From: Microtetraspora sp. NBRC 16547
GTDB lineage: Bacteria; Actinomycetota; Actinomycetes; Streptosporangiales; Streptosporangiaceae
Assembly (NCBI RefSeq): GCF_030268965.1
Contig: NZ_BSSE01000002.1
Coordinates: forward strand, 62,001-126,000
Reading direction: 5' to 3'
DNA: 64,000 nt
Positions 1 through 8,383 of the stretch are shown piece after piece. The translations under genes were made by a program, and so were the position numbers. The number at the start of each line of letters is the position of its first letter. Within the stretch, counting starts at the first letter, position 1. The notes below the pieces were generated by a model. It ran no database searches and was not told where the DNA came from. It saw nothing but the letters and a program-made list of their open reading frames with translations.

Positions 1-588
1 CCGCTCCGCGGGGGTGAGCGCGTTCGGGATGGTGGTCAGCACGGTGCCCGTCCCGTCCAGGACGGCCGCGTACCGGGCGGTGTCCGCCAAGGTGAGCGTG
101 ACGACGGCGTCCAACCGGGGATACCAGCGGGCGATCTCGGCGGCGAGCGCGGGCTTGTGCGAGTCGAGGTGCATGTGCTCCTGGGCCACCCGTACGACAC
201 TGTCCGGGGCGAAGCGCGCGGCCAGCAGGTTGAGCGCCGGCCGCGTGGTCACCAGTACGCCGCCATGGAGAGAGCGCAGATAGTTCGCGATTCGCGCGTC
301 GCTGTACCGGTTGAAGGTCGCGTACCGTACCTCGGCCTGCGGGATGAGGCGGCTCGGCTGACGGAGCAGCCAGGCGCGGAAGGGGTGGCGCCACCGAGGC
401 CCGCGCCGGTCGGCCAGTACGCGCACCCGGACGCGCGGGTCGATGGGGAACGCGGGAATCCGCCGGGTGCGGAAAACGCTGATCAACTCGACGTCGTGCC
501 CGGCGGCCATCGCGTTCGCCTGGTTGATCACGGTTCGGATGGTGCCGCCGACACCGAAGGCGTTCATGATGAGGTAGCGGATCTTCAT
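1..588 (-). CDS. Glycosyltransferase family 4-like, N-terminal part (runs off the window)
   Basis: The reading frame starts at ATG 588 and is still open at the window edge, so only about 196 N-terminal residues are visible. The protein begins MKIRYLIMNAFGVGGT, followed by RTVINQANAM. This is the usual N-terminal Rossmann strand, Gly-rich loop and helix of GT-B glycosyltransferases of the GT4 type, which transfer sugars from nucleotide-sugars in the cytoplasm. Later segments such as VLVTTRPALN and VVRVAQEHMH also fit this fold. The C-terminal donor-binding half is outside the window, so donor and acceptor cannot be named. The start overlaps the stop of the upstream gene in an ATGA arrangement, so the two are translationally coupled. 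Confidence 0.8.
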   Translation of the reverse strand, partial: MKIRYLIMNAFGVGGTIRTVINQANAMAAGHDVELISVFRTRRIPAFPIDPRVRVRVLADRRGPRWRHPFRAWLLRQPSRLIPQAEVRYATFNRYSDARIANYLRSLHGGVLVTTRPALNLLAARFAPDSVVRVAQEHMHLDSHKPALAAEIARWYPRLDAVVTLTLADTARYAAVLDGTGTVLTTIPNALTPAER

Positions 589-995
589 GTGGTGGCTCTC
601 TCGCAGATCAGGGAGAGGTTCCGCTTCACGGTGGAGTACGGCCGGATGCGGGAGAACCCGTGGGACTGGGCCGGGAAGGTCATGATTCTCTTCTTGTCGG
701 CGGTGTCGTCGAGGTGGCGACCCACCCGCAGCTCCGCCTGGCCGGGCAGATCCGGGTGCAGGTCCCAGACGTCCCGAGCGCTCGTGGTCGCGGCGGTGAC
801 GATCTCGATGTCGAAGGAGCCATCGAACCTCCGGCCGTTCACCGTCGCCGGGCAGCGCAGGACGGTCCGCGACCGGTCGCGGTTCCTGAGCGCCAGCGTC
901 GCGGCCGCCGGAGGCATGCCCACGACCGCTCCCACGATGCGGATGCGGCCGTCCCTCGGCCACACATGTTCGATCTCCGCGTGCGCCGGCTCCAC
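585..995 (-). CDS. Hypothetical 136-aa protein, first gene of glycosyltransferase operon
   Basis: GTG start at 995 with an AAGGGAG-like ribosome site just upstream; the stop overlaps the next gene by 4 bp. The protein is soluble, with no signal or membrane segment. It has alternating hydrophobic strands (RIRIVGAVVG, ATLALRN, FDIEIVTAA) that suggest a small beta-sandwich. Proteins of this size often precede actinobacterial glycosyltransferases, where they resemble the N-terminal beta domain of polymer glycerophosphotransferases, but I see no diagnostic motif. Coupling to the glycosyltransferase suggests a shared role in cell-surface glycan synthesis; that is inference from context. Its promoter must lie in 996-1097, which also holds the operator-like dyads of the divergent BlaI-type gene. 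Confidence 0.6.
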   Translation of the reverse strand: MEPAHAEIEHVWPRDGRIRIVGAVVGMPPAAATLALRNRDRSRTVLRCPATVNGRRFDGSFDIEIVTAATTSARDVWDLHPDLPGQAELRVGRHLDDTADKKRIMTFPAQSHGFSRIRPYSTVKRNLSLICERATT

Positions 996-1026
996 CCGGG
1001 TCTCCCTTCACGCTGTACGCTCGACC

Positions 1027-1060
1027 TACTACCCCAATAGTCACTACTACTCCAATAGTA
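1027..1060. promoter_or_regulatory. Two tandem BlaI-type operator-like dyads
   Basis: TACTA-N6-TAGTA is a perfect dyad at 1045-1060. TACTA-N6-TAGTC is a near-perfect copy at 1027-1042, centred 18 bp away. A third inverted repeat, GTTCCT-N6-AGGAAC, follows at 1062-1079. BlaI/MecI repressors bind TACA/TACTA-type dyads as dimers. The sites lie between the divergent blaI-like gene and the glycosyltransferase operon and could control both. Confidence 0.6.
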
Positions 1061-1097
1061 CGTTCCTGATAGTAGGAACGGGATAAGAGGAGCTGCC

Positions 1098-1481
1098 GTG
1101 CACATGGCCGGGGATCGGGGACAGCCCGACAGGCGATCTCCCGGGATGCTGGAAGACGAGGTGCTGGCCACCCTGTGGGCCGCCTCCGGCCCGATGAGTC
1201 CGGCCGACGTGCAGGCCGAGCTGGGCGGATCGCTCGCCTACACGACCGTGATGACGACGCTCGCCCGCCTGCACCGCAAGGGCCTCGCGACGAGGGAGCG
1301 GGCGGGCCGCGGCTTCGTCTACGCCCCAACCGTGGACGAGGCCTCGCACACGGCCGACGCCATGCGGGACCTGCTCGTACGGCGAAGCGACCGCGCCGCC
1401 GTGCTGGCCGAGTTCGTCTCCCGCCTGTCACCGGACGAGGAGCAGGTCCTGCAGCGGCTCCTGCGGGAGGTCGACGGCTGA
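1098..1481 (+). CDS. BlaI/MecI/CopY-family winged-helix repressor
   Basis: 127 aa, the normal length for BlaI-family repressors. The winged helix spans roughly residues 15-85: LEDEVLATLW, then SLAYTTVMTTLARLHRKGL as recognition region, then a wing with RAGRGFVYAP. A C-terminal dimerisation helix follows (FVSRLSPDEEQVLQRLLRE). GTG start with AGAGGAG 6-7 bases upstream; an in-frame ATG lies two codons in. BlaI repressors are usually inactivated by proteolysis triggered by a BlaR1/MecR1-type M56 metalloprotease, but none is encoded next to it here. Tandem dyads directly upstream imply autoregulation. The divergent glycosyltransferase operon is the obvious second target. Confidence 0.9.
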   Translation: MHMAGDRGQPDRRSPGMLEDEVLATLWAASGPMSPADVQAELGGSLAYTTVMTTLARLHRKGLATRERAGRGFVYAPTVDEASHTADAMRDLLVRRSDRAAVLAEFVSRLSPDEEQVLQRLLREVDG

Positions 1482-1889
1482 GGCGAACGAGGCCCGCGCC
1501 GACACGGAGTCGCTGTTCGAGAAGGCGGGGCCCGCCTCGGCCGCGGTCAGGACCTGACCATCCTGTGGGGCGCGGGCTCACCCGTGCTCCGGACGTGTCG
1601 ACGTTCACCGGCACAGTGTGCACCGACGTGATCGGCCGACGCCCCACGTTTGCCCGAAGGAGCAGGGCCCAGGGCCGCGCGTGTGGACGTGCACCGCGCG
1701 CGGCCGATTGATTACAGTCCGAGAATCACCGGATAAGTCCCGGATTCTCCGTTTGGGGCGAGGGAGCGGAGCGGGACGGAACGAGGACCGGAGCTTCCGT
1801 CCCGGCGCAGCGACCGACCCACCGGTCCTCGGCGTGAAAGCCCAGCGAAGTGAGAGAGGGCGTCGTCCGGCCCGGCCCGCGGCGGGAGA
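1482..1889. other. Intergenic region, no supported gene
   Basis: About 400 bp between the BlaI-type gene and the 3' end of the hydrolase gene. A weak hairpin (7-bp arms GAGAATC/GATTCTC at 1721-1727 and 1743-1749, 15-base loop) is the only structure noticed. No convincing gene, RNA or repeat was seen. Confidence 0.5.
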
Positions 1890-3779
1890 TCAGGGGAGCA
1901 CCGAGCCGTACAGCCAGGTGACGAAGACGAGGCCGGTCATGACGGGGACGATGTCGGCCGAGGCGGCGCGCAGCCGGAAGGCGGCGACGATGGACAGCAC
2001 CGTCGAGGCCACGGCGAGCAGGCCGTACCAGGCGATCGCCGGAGGAAGGCCGATGGCGAAGACGATGTCGTCGGACACGCCGGTGAGGCTGAGCGCGGTC
2101 AGGCCGGTGAAGGCGAGACCGGCGAGACCGGCCAGAGTCCGCACCGCGCCACCGCCCCGGCGGCGGACCAGGGAGACGAGCCCGGCCAGGAACTGCACGG
2201 CCGCCGTGAGCACGAAGATCCCGAGCGGCGCGAGCAGCACGGGCGACTTCGAGATCCGGTACGGCGCCGCCGTCAGACGCACGTCGCCCGGCCGGACCGG
2301 CGTCGGGGCACCCGTGCCCGGGTCGCACGGCGCCGCGCCGGTCGTGGCCCGGTCGTCGAGGAACGCGGCGATCGTGCGGCGTCCGCACTCGCTGGACAGG
2401 AACACCCCGTGCCCCACCCCGGCGAACTCGGCGAACCGGGCGTTCCGGAAGGCGCTCGCGGCCTTGCTCGCGCTCTCGGGCGGAGTGGTCGGGTCGTAAT
2501 GCCCGCCGAGGATCAGAGTCGGCGCGTCAGTGGTCGCGGACTCGCCCGAGCTGCGGGGCAGGTTCCAGGCCGCGCAGACGGCGGCGTCCGCGACACCGGT
2601 GAACAGCCGTGGCGCGCCTTTGCCGCCGTACGCGTTGAACGGCACCTCGTCCTGGCACTGGACCGCGTAGTACAGACCCCAGTCGTGCGAGGCCAGCGCG
2701 TCACCGGCCGCGTCGACGACCGGCTGGAGCAGCTCCTGCCGGCCATCGGCCAGCGCGTCCACGAGAGCCGGCACGATCGGGACGAACTCCGTCTCCCGCA
2801 TCGCCTCCCCGAGGATCGTCGCCATGTCGTCGCCGGTGAGCCGCACCACGATCCGCTCACCGGTCAGCGGGTCCTTCGTCGTGTACGCGGCGGGGTGGGC
2901 GTCGAACCGGGTGAGCACCTCGTCGAAGCGGGCGGCCGCCCCGAGCTTGGCCAGCGTCGCCCGCAGGTTCGGCGCCGCGTCGTCGTACCAGTTGACCTGG
3001 GCGGGGAGGAACGAGTCGAGCACCACGGCGCGAGTGCCCCGCGGGTCCCTGGCGGCGGCCTGGAGCATCGAGCGGGTCGAGTAGCTGACCCCCATCAGGT
3101 TCCAGTTCTCGTAGCCGAGTGCCACACGCAGGTCCACCACGTCGGCGGCGATCTCGTCCGTGCGGTATCCGCGCAGGTCGATCTTCTCGGCCTGGAAGCG
3201 GCTCTGGCAGGTCAGCGCGCCCTTGATGATCGGATCGGTCTCGTCCGCCTTGGGCGTCTGGGGCGCCTTGGACGCCCTGGACGTCTTGGGCTGCTTGAGC
3301 GTCTCGACCAGGCCCTGGACCACCTCGGGGCAGTTCAGCGAAGGCTGTGAATAGCGGCCTCCGCGCTGCTCGACAACGACCACGTCCCGGTCCGGCAGCA
3401 TCCGCGAGAGGAAGCCGATGAGCTGAAGTGACGGGGATCCGGGGCCGCCGCTGGAGTACACCACCGGATCGGGCCGGCGGTTCGGCGAGGTGGAGGTGCG
3501 CACCGCGTAGCCCACCCGGATCGTCCTGCTGTGGGGCACGTCACGCCGTTCGGGGACGAGCAGATAGCCGCAGGTCGTGTCTGAGGGAACGCCGGCCGGA
3601 CATGGCCGCGTCTCGGTCGTCGCCGACCGCGTCTCCGCCGTGGCCGCGCGCCCGGAGGCGTGCGCCGCTGCGGGGCTCCCGATGAGAGTCGTAACGATCG
3701 CCGCCATGAGCGCCGTGACGGCCGCTCTACGCCAACCCCGCAACCGTCCGCTCCGTCTCGCCCACCCGGACATGCCCAC
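1890..3779 (-). CDS. Secreted alpha/beta hydrolase, tripeptidyl-aminopeptidase-like, with C-terminal membrane segments
   Basis: 629 aa from GTG 3779; ATG 3773 is an equally good start. An N-terminal signal segment ends near PAAAHA. The hydrolase core contains SSGGPGSPS (oxyanion region), a nucleophile elbow GVSYST (families usually read GxSYGT), the acid in GGHYDPTTPP and the His in GVGHGVF. That is the order of the SlpD/SlpE and TAP-like actinobacterial peptidases (peptidase S33 class). After residue about 490 come four hydrophobic helices (for example LLAPLGIFVLTAAVQFLAG and IVPVMTGLVFVTWLYG), so the enzyme is probably membrane-tethered with the catalytic domain outside. Likely role: cleaving peptides at the cell surface; substrate unknown. 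It stands alone. Confidence 0.85.
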   Translation of the reverse strand: MGMSGWARRSGRLRGWRRAAVTALMAAIVTTLIGSPAAAHASGRAATAETRSATTETRPCPAGVPSDTTCGYLLVPERRDVPHSRTIRVGYAVRTSTSPNRRPDPVVYSSGGPGSPSLQLIGFLSRMLPDRDVVVVEQRGGRYSQPSLNCPEVVQGLVETLKQPKTSRASKAPQTPKADETDPIIKGALTCQSRFQAEKIDLRGYRTDEIAADVVDLRVALGYENWNLMGVSYSTRSMLQAAARDPRGTRAVVLDSFLPAQVNWYDDAAPNLRATLAKLGAAARFDEVLTRFDAHPAAYTTKDPLTGERIVVRLTGDDMATILGEAMRETEFVPIVPALVDALADGRQELLQPVVDAAGDALASHDWGLYYAVQCQDEVPFNAYGGKGAPRLFTGVADAAVCAAWNLPRSSGESATTDAPTLILGGHYDPTTPPESASKAASAFRNARFAEFAGVGHGVFLSSECGRRTIAAFLDDRATTGAAPCDPGTGAPTPVRPGDVRLTAAPYRISKSPVLLAPLGIFVLTAAVQFLAGLVSLVRRRGGGAVRTLAGLAGLAFTGLTALSLTGVSDDIVFAIGLPPAIAWYGLLAVASTVLSIVAAFRLRAASADIVPVMTGLVFVTWLYGSVLP

Positions 3780-4254
3780 CCGGACATATCGCGAGAAACC
3801 CTAGCGCGCCGGGCGGCCCGTGTAGACCTTGGAGAGGTCAGCGCGTACGCGGCCGGTGGGTCAGGACACGCGCGGCTCCTTCGCCCTGTCTCAGTGCGTA
3901 CGGCGGGAGCCCCTGCTCGACCTCCTCTCCGAGAACCTGTCTCTGTAACCAGTGCATGAATACGGCGATAACGCCGTGAACTTCGCGGATTGGCATGTTC
4001 CAATGGAGACGGCCGGGGTCTCGTCTTCCGCAGCGTGCGAGCCCTGGCCACCTCCCCGACCATGGTTCCCTCACCACGACGCGCCCGGCACCTGGTGCAC
4101 GCAAACAGGGCACTCCAGCAATCTCGCGCGTTCGCCCTACTCTCAAGATTCTTTCGCGATAAAGTTCCTACGGGCCACGCGTGTGTGACCTTCTGGAATG
4201 ACCTGATCTCACCTACTGTGGAAGCCGGGAAACGGCGAAGCATGGGGAGCTTGC
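3780..4254. other. Intergenic region, no supported gene
   Basis: About 475 bp between two divergent genes. It must hold both promoters, but I see no clear -35/-10 pair, and no open frame here looks like a real protein. Confidence 0.5.
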
Positions 4255-5451
4255 GTGCGTGAGACCTGTGATGTCGCGATCGTCGGCGGCGGAGTCATCG
4301 GATGCGCGATCGCGCACAGGCTCAGGTCGGAGGGCAGGAGCGTCGTCGTCGTCGAGGCCGCGTCGCAGCTCGGCCTCGGGGCCTCGGACGCCGCGATGGG
4401 CGGCATCCTCACCCAGACGGAGAGTTCCTGCCTCGGCCGGCTGAGCCCGGTGATCAAGTACAGCCGCGATCTCTACCCCGACTGGCTGGCCGAGCTGGCG
4501 GAGCTCACCGGGGTCGAGGTCCCGGTGCTGGACGGCGGCGACATCCAGGTGGCCCTGGATGACGACGAGATGACGCGGCTGCGGACCGAGGTCCTGCCGA
4601 AGTGGGAGGCCTCGCCGTTCGCGGTCGAGCAGCTCACCGCCGCCGAGGCCAGGTCGCTCGAACCCCTTCTCAGCGAGGCCGTGGTCGGCGGTTTCCTGCT
4701 GCCCGAGGAGCTGGCCCTCGACCCGCGCGAGCTGATGGCCGTCCTGCGAGCGACGATGGAGCGCGCGGGCGTCGGCGTCCGGGTGGGAACACGTGCCCTG
4801 CGCGTGGAGTCCGGCCCCGAGGGCGCCATCGTCGAACTGCGCGACGGCGGCGTGATCCACGCCGGCACGGTCGTCGTGGCCGCCGGGCACCTCAGCGGGC
4901 TGCTGCTGCCCGCTCTCGACGCCGTCATGCTGCCGATCAAGGGCGAGGCGTTCAACGTGCGCCGCCCGGGCTTCACGACGTACCCGCTGCGCCACCATGT
5001 CTTCGCCGAGATCACTTCGGATGGCCACACCGGCTACCCGTACCTCGTGCCGCGGCACGATGGCAGGCTGGCCGTCGGCGTGACCTACGAGGTGGGCGTG
5101 GGCGACCCGACCCCGACCGCCGAAGGCCGCGCCGAGATCAGCAGATGGGCGGCCGCCCTGATGCCGGCGGTGGCGGACTGGCCGGTCGAGCGGCACTGGG
5201 CGGGGCTTCGCCCGGCGAGCGCCGACCACATCCCGATCATCGGATACGTCGACGACCACCGCAGCCTGCTGGCCGCGACCGGGCACGCCGGCCTCGGCAT
5301 CACCCTCGCCCCGGCCACCGCCGAGCTCGTCTCGGCTGTGCTGAACGGCCACGCCGACGAGCACACCCGGGAAAGGCTGGAGCTCTGCCGCCCCGACCGG
5401 TCCTTCACCTCGGTCACGACGGATCCGACGCCAGCTCCCACAGCTCCTTGA
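4255..5451 (+). CDS. FAD-dependent amine/glycine oxidase-like oxidoreductase (DAO family)
   Basis: 398 aa, typical for D-amino-acid/glycine oxidase (DAO) family flavoproteins. Residues 6-34 form the dinucleotide fold (VAIVGGGVIGCAIAHRL, then VVVVE). A conserved GGILTQ turn follows, and near the C terminus WAGLRPASADHIPIIG and a GHAGLGITLAP FAD-binding motif. GTG start with GGGGAG 7 bases upstream. The best general match is glycine oxidase/ThiO- or DadA-like enzymes, which oxidise primary or secondary amines to imines. No thiamine genes lie nearby, so a ThiO role is not supported. Its 3' end overlaps the convergent gene by 38 bp. Confidence 0.85.
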   Translation: MRETCDVAIVGGGVIGCAIAHRLRSEGRSVVVVEAASQLGLGASDAAMGGILTQTESSCLGRLSPVIKYSRDLYPDWLAELAELTGVEVPVLDGGDIQVALDDDEMTRLRTEVLPKWEASPFAVEQLTAAEARSLEPLLSEAVVGGFLLPEELALDPRELMAVLRATMERAGVGVRVGTRALRVESGPEGAIVELRDGGVIHAGTVVVAAGHLSGLLLPALDAVMLPIKGEAFNVRRPGFTTYPLRHHVFAEITSDGHTGYPYLVPRHDGRLAVGVTYEVGVGDPTPTAEGRAEISRWAAALMPAVADWPVERHWAGLRPASADHIPIIGYVDDHRSLLAATGHAGLGITLAPATAELVSAVLNGHADEHTRERLELCRPDRSFTSVTTDPTPAPTAP

Positions 5452-6355
5452 ACCGCTCGATCCGCTGCCTGACCCGGGGCGGTTCCAGCACCAGCAGGGT
5501 CTGGACGAACGTGTGCGTGGTGATCTGGCCCACCTGCGGGGCGGACGGCGTTATCTCATAGCTCACGTTGTCGTCGAAGACGATGAAGTCGAGCAGCCCC
5601 AGCGGGCTGGACAGATCGGCGGCTGTCAGGATCCGCACCTCGATCCCGATCTCGGTGTGCATGTTGCAGATCTGCCGGAACAGATCCGCTTCCAGGCGTT
5701 CTGTGCGGTCAACGAAGAAGATCCGGCGGATCCGCACCCCGGCCCTGAGGCGGTCCCGCTGGGCCTCCAGATAGCGCTGGCCCGCGTCCGTCGTCCAGAA
5801 CCCGCCGTCGAACTCGCTCGGGCCCTGGTCCACCACGTTGAGGCTGAGAGCGTCGAGGCTGCACTGGGTGTTGCGGGTCAGGCCGAGCAGCCAGTCGCGG
5901 TCCTCGCCCTCGTAGATCACGTTGCCCTCGCTGAGCTCCCGCAGCAGCGTGGAGATCCGCGCGATCTCCGACTGCGCGAACGCTTGGACCAGCGCCGGCA
6001 TCTCCTTGTCCACCCGGGTCGCGTTGCTCACGAGCTGTGTGATCACGTCGGTCTGCACCGCCGACGCCTCCACCCGGTTGAACAGCTCGGTCGCCTTGGT
6101 GATCCGCGAAAGACCGGTCACCATCTCCTGGCGGGTCGTCTCCAGTTGCCTGTCGACCTCGATGAGGTATTGCGTCAGGAAGACCACGGCGCTGATGAAG
6201 GCGGTGATGAGGATCTCCGACGTGTCGTCGGAGAGCAGCTTCGTGTTGTTGGTCAGGAAGAATGTGGGGATGCCGACCGCCGCGGTGATGAGGATCTTCC
6301 GGAGAGTGCGGGGGAGAATCTCCGAACTGACCCTCGTCTTGCCTGGCACCGACAT
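5414..6355 (-). CDS. Membrane-anchored protein of unknown function, last gene of SCO2521-type operon
   Basis: 313 aa. Two hydrophobic helices near residues 20-38 and 47-66 are followed by a coiled region (DRQLETTRQEMVTGLSRITKATELFN). The soluble C-terminal domain contains IRRIFFVDRTE, GIEVRILTAADL and LLDFIVFDDNVSYEI. This strand-rich tail resembles the regulatory or PLD-like domains found after membrane anchors in actinobacteria, but no HKD catalytic motif is present and I cannot assign a family. ATG 6355 directly abuts the TAG of the upstream gene, with zero bases between. It is therefore translated with the operon and probably acts as its membrane component. Confidence 0.6.
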   Translation of the reverse strand: MSVPGKTRVSSEILPRTLRKILITAAVGIPTFFLTNNTKLLSDDTSEILITAFISAVVFLTQYLIEVDRQLETTRQEMVTGLSRITKATELFNRVEASAVQTDVITQLVSNATRVDKEMPALVQAFAQSEIARISTLLRELSEGNVIYEGEDRDWLLGLTRNTQCSLDALSLNVVDQGPSEFDGGFWTTDAGQRYLEAQRDRLRAGVRIRRIFFVDRTERLEADLFRQICNMHTEIGIEVRILTAADLSSPLGLLDFIVFDDNVSYEITPSAPQVGQITTHTFVQTLLVLEPPRVRQRIERFKELWELASDPS

Positions 6356-7393
6356 CTACCAACCACCCGTTTCTCTGAGTAGAGCCAGTGTGTTGATCGC
6401 GACCTGGTCGCGTACGCGTTCCACCAGTGAGTGCCACTGACGGCTGAACCCCGGGCGGCGCTCCAGGGTCTCCCAGAACGGCGCGAACGCGTCGTCCAGC
6501 CGGGCCGCCGGCATCCACAGATGCAGCAGGTGGTCCACCGCCGGAGCCAGCTTCGCCGTGACCTCAGCCCGCGAGGCGGTGCCGACGCGGGCCTTCTCGA
6601 CGATCACAAGCAGGGTGGTCAGCAGCCAGTCGTGCAGCGCCAGGTCCTCGCAGAAGTCCACGATGCCGGGGCTGAACCCGCCCGGCAGGACCAGACGAAG
6701 CGTCCGCACCTGGTCGCGGCCCAGCGTGAACCGGATGCCCGTGCCCTCCGGCGTTCTCGCGCCGCCCCCCGCGCGTCCGCTTTCCGCGCCTCCACTCCCC
6801 GTGGGTCCGCTCTCCGCGCCTCCACTCCCCGTGGGTCCGCTCTCCGCGCCTCCACTCCCCGTGGGTCCGCTCTCCGCGACCCAACGCAGCCGCGTCCGCG
6901 CGCTCCTGAACGGCGCCTTCCTGTCCAGGAACGGGGATGCCTGCACGGCGTCCATGAACCGTTCGCTCACGCTGCCCAGGTCCAGGCAGTCGTTCCGCGC
7001 GCTCTCGGCGAAGCCCTCGGAGAGATCGGGGACGCGTATCTTGCCGAACACCTCGACGACGCCCGGCCGGGCCAGGTAGTGCGACCACGACAGCCGGTGG
7101 TCGGACTCGCTGCGCACCACCTGGATGTGCGAGGACCCCTGCAGGACCCGTCCGCCGGTCACCGAGGCCCGGGACAGCACCGTCCCGACGCCCCTGACCC
7201 TGGCCTGCGAGGCGGACGCCAGCCGGCAGTCCACCCCCGTCAGCTGGTCCGGCGACACCGCGTACACGATGGGGCGGCGCGAGACCCGCACCCGCTCACC
7301 GGAGAGCAGCCCGAGAACGCTCTGGCACAGAGACTCGGGGATTTCCCCCGAGTTCTGCAGGAGTCCGGTACGGACTTCCCCCATCACCAGCAT
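6356..7393 (-). CDS. SCO2521-like family protein
   Basis: 345 aa from ATG 7393, chosen because GGAG lies 7 bases upstream and the protein then starts MLVMGEVRTGLLQNSGE. A GTG at 7408 would add five residues. The sequence matches my memory of the actinobacterial SCO2521 family: an N-terminal GEVRT block, a central RRPIVYAVSPDQLTGVDC segment and a helical C terminus (LTTLLVIVEKARVGT). No catalytic motif is recognised and the function is unknown. Residues about 175-205 are a low-complexity insert of repeated AESGPTGSGG made by a 30-bp DNA repeat. Fourth gene of a coupled operon. Confidence 0.7.
   Translation of the reverse strand: MLVMGEVRTGLLQNSGEIPESLCQSVLGLLSGERVRVSRRPIVYAVSPDQLTGVDCRLASASQARVRGVGTVLSRASVTGGRVLQGSSHIQVVRSESDHRLSWSHYLARPGVVEVFGKIRVPDLSEGFAESARNDCLDLGSVSERFMDAVQASPFLDRKAPFRSARTRLRWVAESGPTGSGGAESGPTGSGGAESGPTGSGGAESGRAGGGARTPEGTGIRFTLGRDQVRTLRLVLPGGFSPGIVDFCEDLALHDWLLTTLLVIVEKARVGTASRAEVTAKLAPAVDHLLHLWMPAARLDDAFAPFWETLERRPGFSRQWHSLVERVRDQVAINTLALLRETGGW
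6781..6870. repeat. 30-bp tandem repeat inside the SCO2521-like gene (3 units plus partials)
   Basis: Three consecutive 30-bp units differ only at the second base of the first unit. Partial units flank both sides (6775-6780 and 6871-6878). Each unit encodes AESGPTGSGG on the minus strand, so copy-number change keeps the frame. Confidence 0.95.
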
Positions 7394-7420
7394 GTGCGCT
7401 CCGATCACGGATCCGGCGGG

Positions 7421-8383
7421 TCACGCTCCCAGGAAGACGTAGGAGATTCGGTCGACGAGCTCATCCGGCAGGCGGATGCCCTCTCCGCCGCTCCGGTCGG
7501 CCACCTGCCCCAGGACCTGGGCGTCCACGAATACCTGGCTGAGGATCGTCCGTACCGCCAGCTCGACGGGCAGGAAGCGCGAGGAGAGCACCGACAGCGT
7601 GGAGTACGCGCTGAACGGGGCCGCGGCCGGGTTGAGCTGGACGATTGCCGGGAGGTCGTCCCACTCCGAGGGGAACGACGCGCCGCGCGGCTTCGGCCGT
7701 ACCGGCAGCTCGCCCTCGTTGCGGATCAGTCCCAGCCGGAGCAGTTGCCAGACCGCCGCGAGGAACGGGCACGACCAGGTGCGGCCACGGCTGTCGGTGT
7801 CCCACAGCTCGACGTCGACGAAGATCGAGTGACGTCGCTTGGCGTTCTGCGCGGGCGGCTCCCACCTCCGCGCCGACCCCATCGCCTGTACGGCACCGCT
7901 GTACGGGGACCTGGTGCCGTTGCAGAGCCAGCCGGTCTCGGTCACCGGCGGGCGCGAGCCGTCGCTACCGGCGGGCGGGTCGGTGACCAGCCGGTCCTCC
8001 ACCAGCCGGGCCAGCATCACCCCGTCCGCCTCGGCGCAGGCGGACTCGCGGGCGAGGTAGTCGATGGTCAGGTCGCACTCGGCGGCCGCCTCCAGCACCA
8101 TCGGCACCAGCTCGGCCGGGGTGCTGAACCTGCTGAAGTAGTCGTCGATCAGGAAGCAGGTGCTGACCCGGGCCCGGCCGCCGGGCACCCGGGACTGCCA
8201 GCTCCTGCGCATGGTCTCCGCCCACGGCGCCACCTGCCGGAACTGCTCCCTGAGCCGGTCCGGCCCGGCCTGGAAGTCCTCCATGTAGAGGTGTCCCAGC
8301 TCGATGGACACGTGGGACAGCGGGGCGGAGGCGATTCGGCGCTCCGCCGCGACCTCACCGAACGTGGCGTACGCGGGCGTCAC
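7421..8383 (-). CDS. SCO2522-like family protein
   Basis: 320 aa. The GTG start at 8383 overlaps the TGA of the upstream P-loop gene in a GTGA arrangement. The protein starts VTPAYATFGEV. It contains LSHVSIELGHLYMEDF, then STCFLIDDYF, and an acidic strand (HSIFVDVELWDTD) before WSCPFLAAVWQLLRLG. This order is characteristic of the uncharacterised SCO2522 family, always found with SCO2521, SCO2523 and SCO2524 homologues. No signal, membrane helix or known catalytic motif is visible. The conserved Asp/Glu and Cys residues could belong to an active site, but that is speculation. Coupled to both neighbours. Confidence 0.7.
   Translation of the reverse strand: MTPAYATFGEVAAERRIASAPLSHVSIELGHLYMEDFQAGPDRLREQFRQVAPWAETMRRSWQSRVPGGRARVSTCFLIDDYFSRFSTPAELVPMVLEAAAECDLTIDYLARESACAEADGVMLARLVEDRLVTDPPAGSDGSRPPVTETGWLCNGTRSPYSGAVQAMGSARRWEPPAQNAKRRHSIFVDVELWDTDSRGRTWSCPFLAAVWQLLRLGLIRNEGELPVRPKPRGASFPSEWDDLPAIVQLNPAAAPFSAYSTLSVLSSRFLPVELAVRTILSQVFVDAQVLGQVADRSGGEGIRLPDELVDRISYVFLGA

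Noticed and set aside
1721-1749. Terminator hairpin
   Set aside because: Only 7-bp arms with a 15-base loop and no supporting context.
2409-3350. Long plus-strand frame opposite the hydrolase gene
   Set aside because: Shadow of the alpha/beta hydrolase coding strand caused by high third-position GC.
4255-5451. thiO (thiamine biosynthesis glycine oxidase)
   Set aside because: The family fits in general, but no thiS, thiG or other thiamine genes are adjacent, so the specific name is not supported.
6781-6870. CRISPR-like repeat
   Set aside because: Head-to-tail units without spacers inside a coding frame; a simple tandem repeat.
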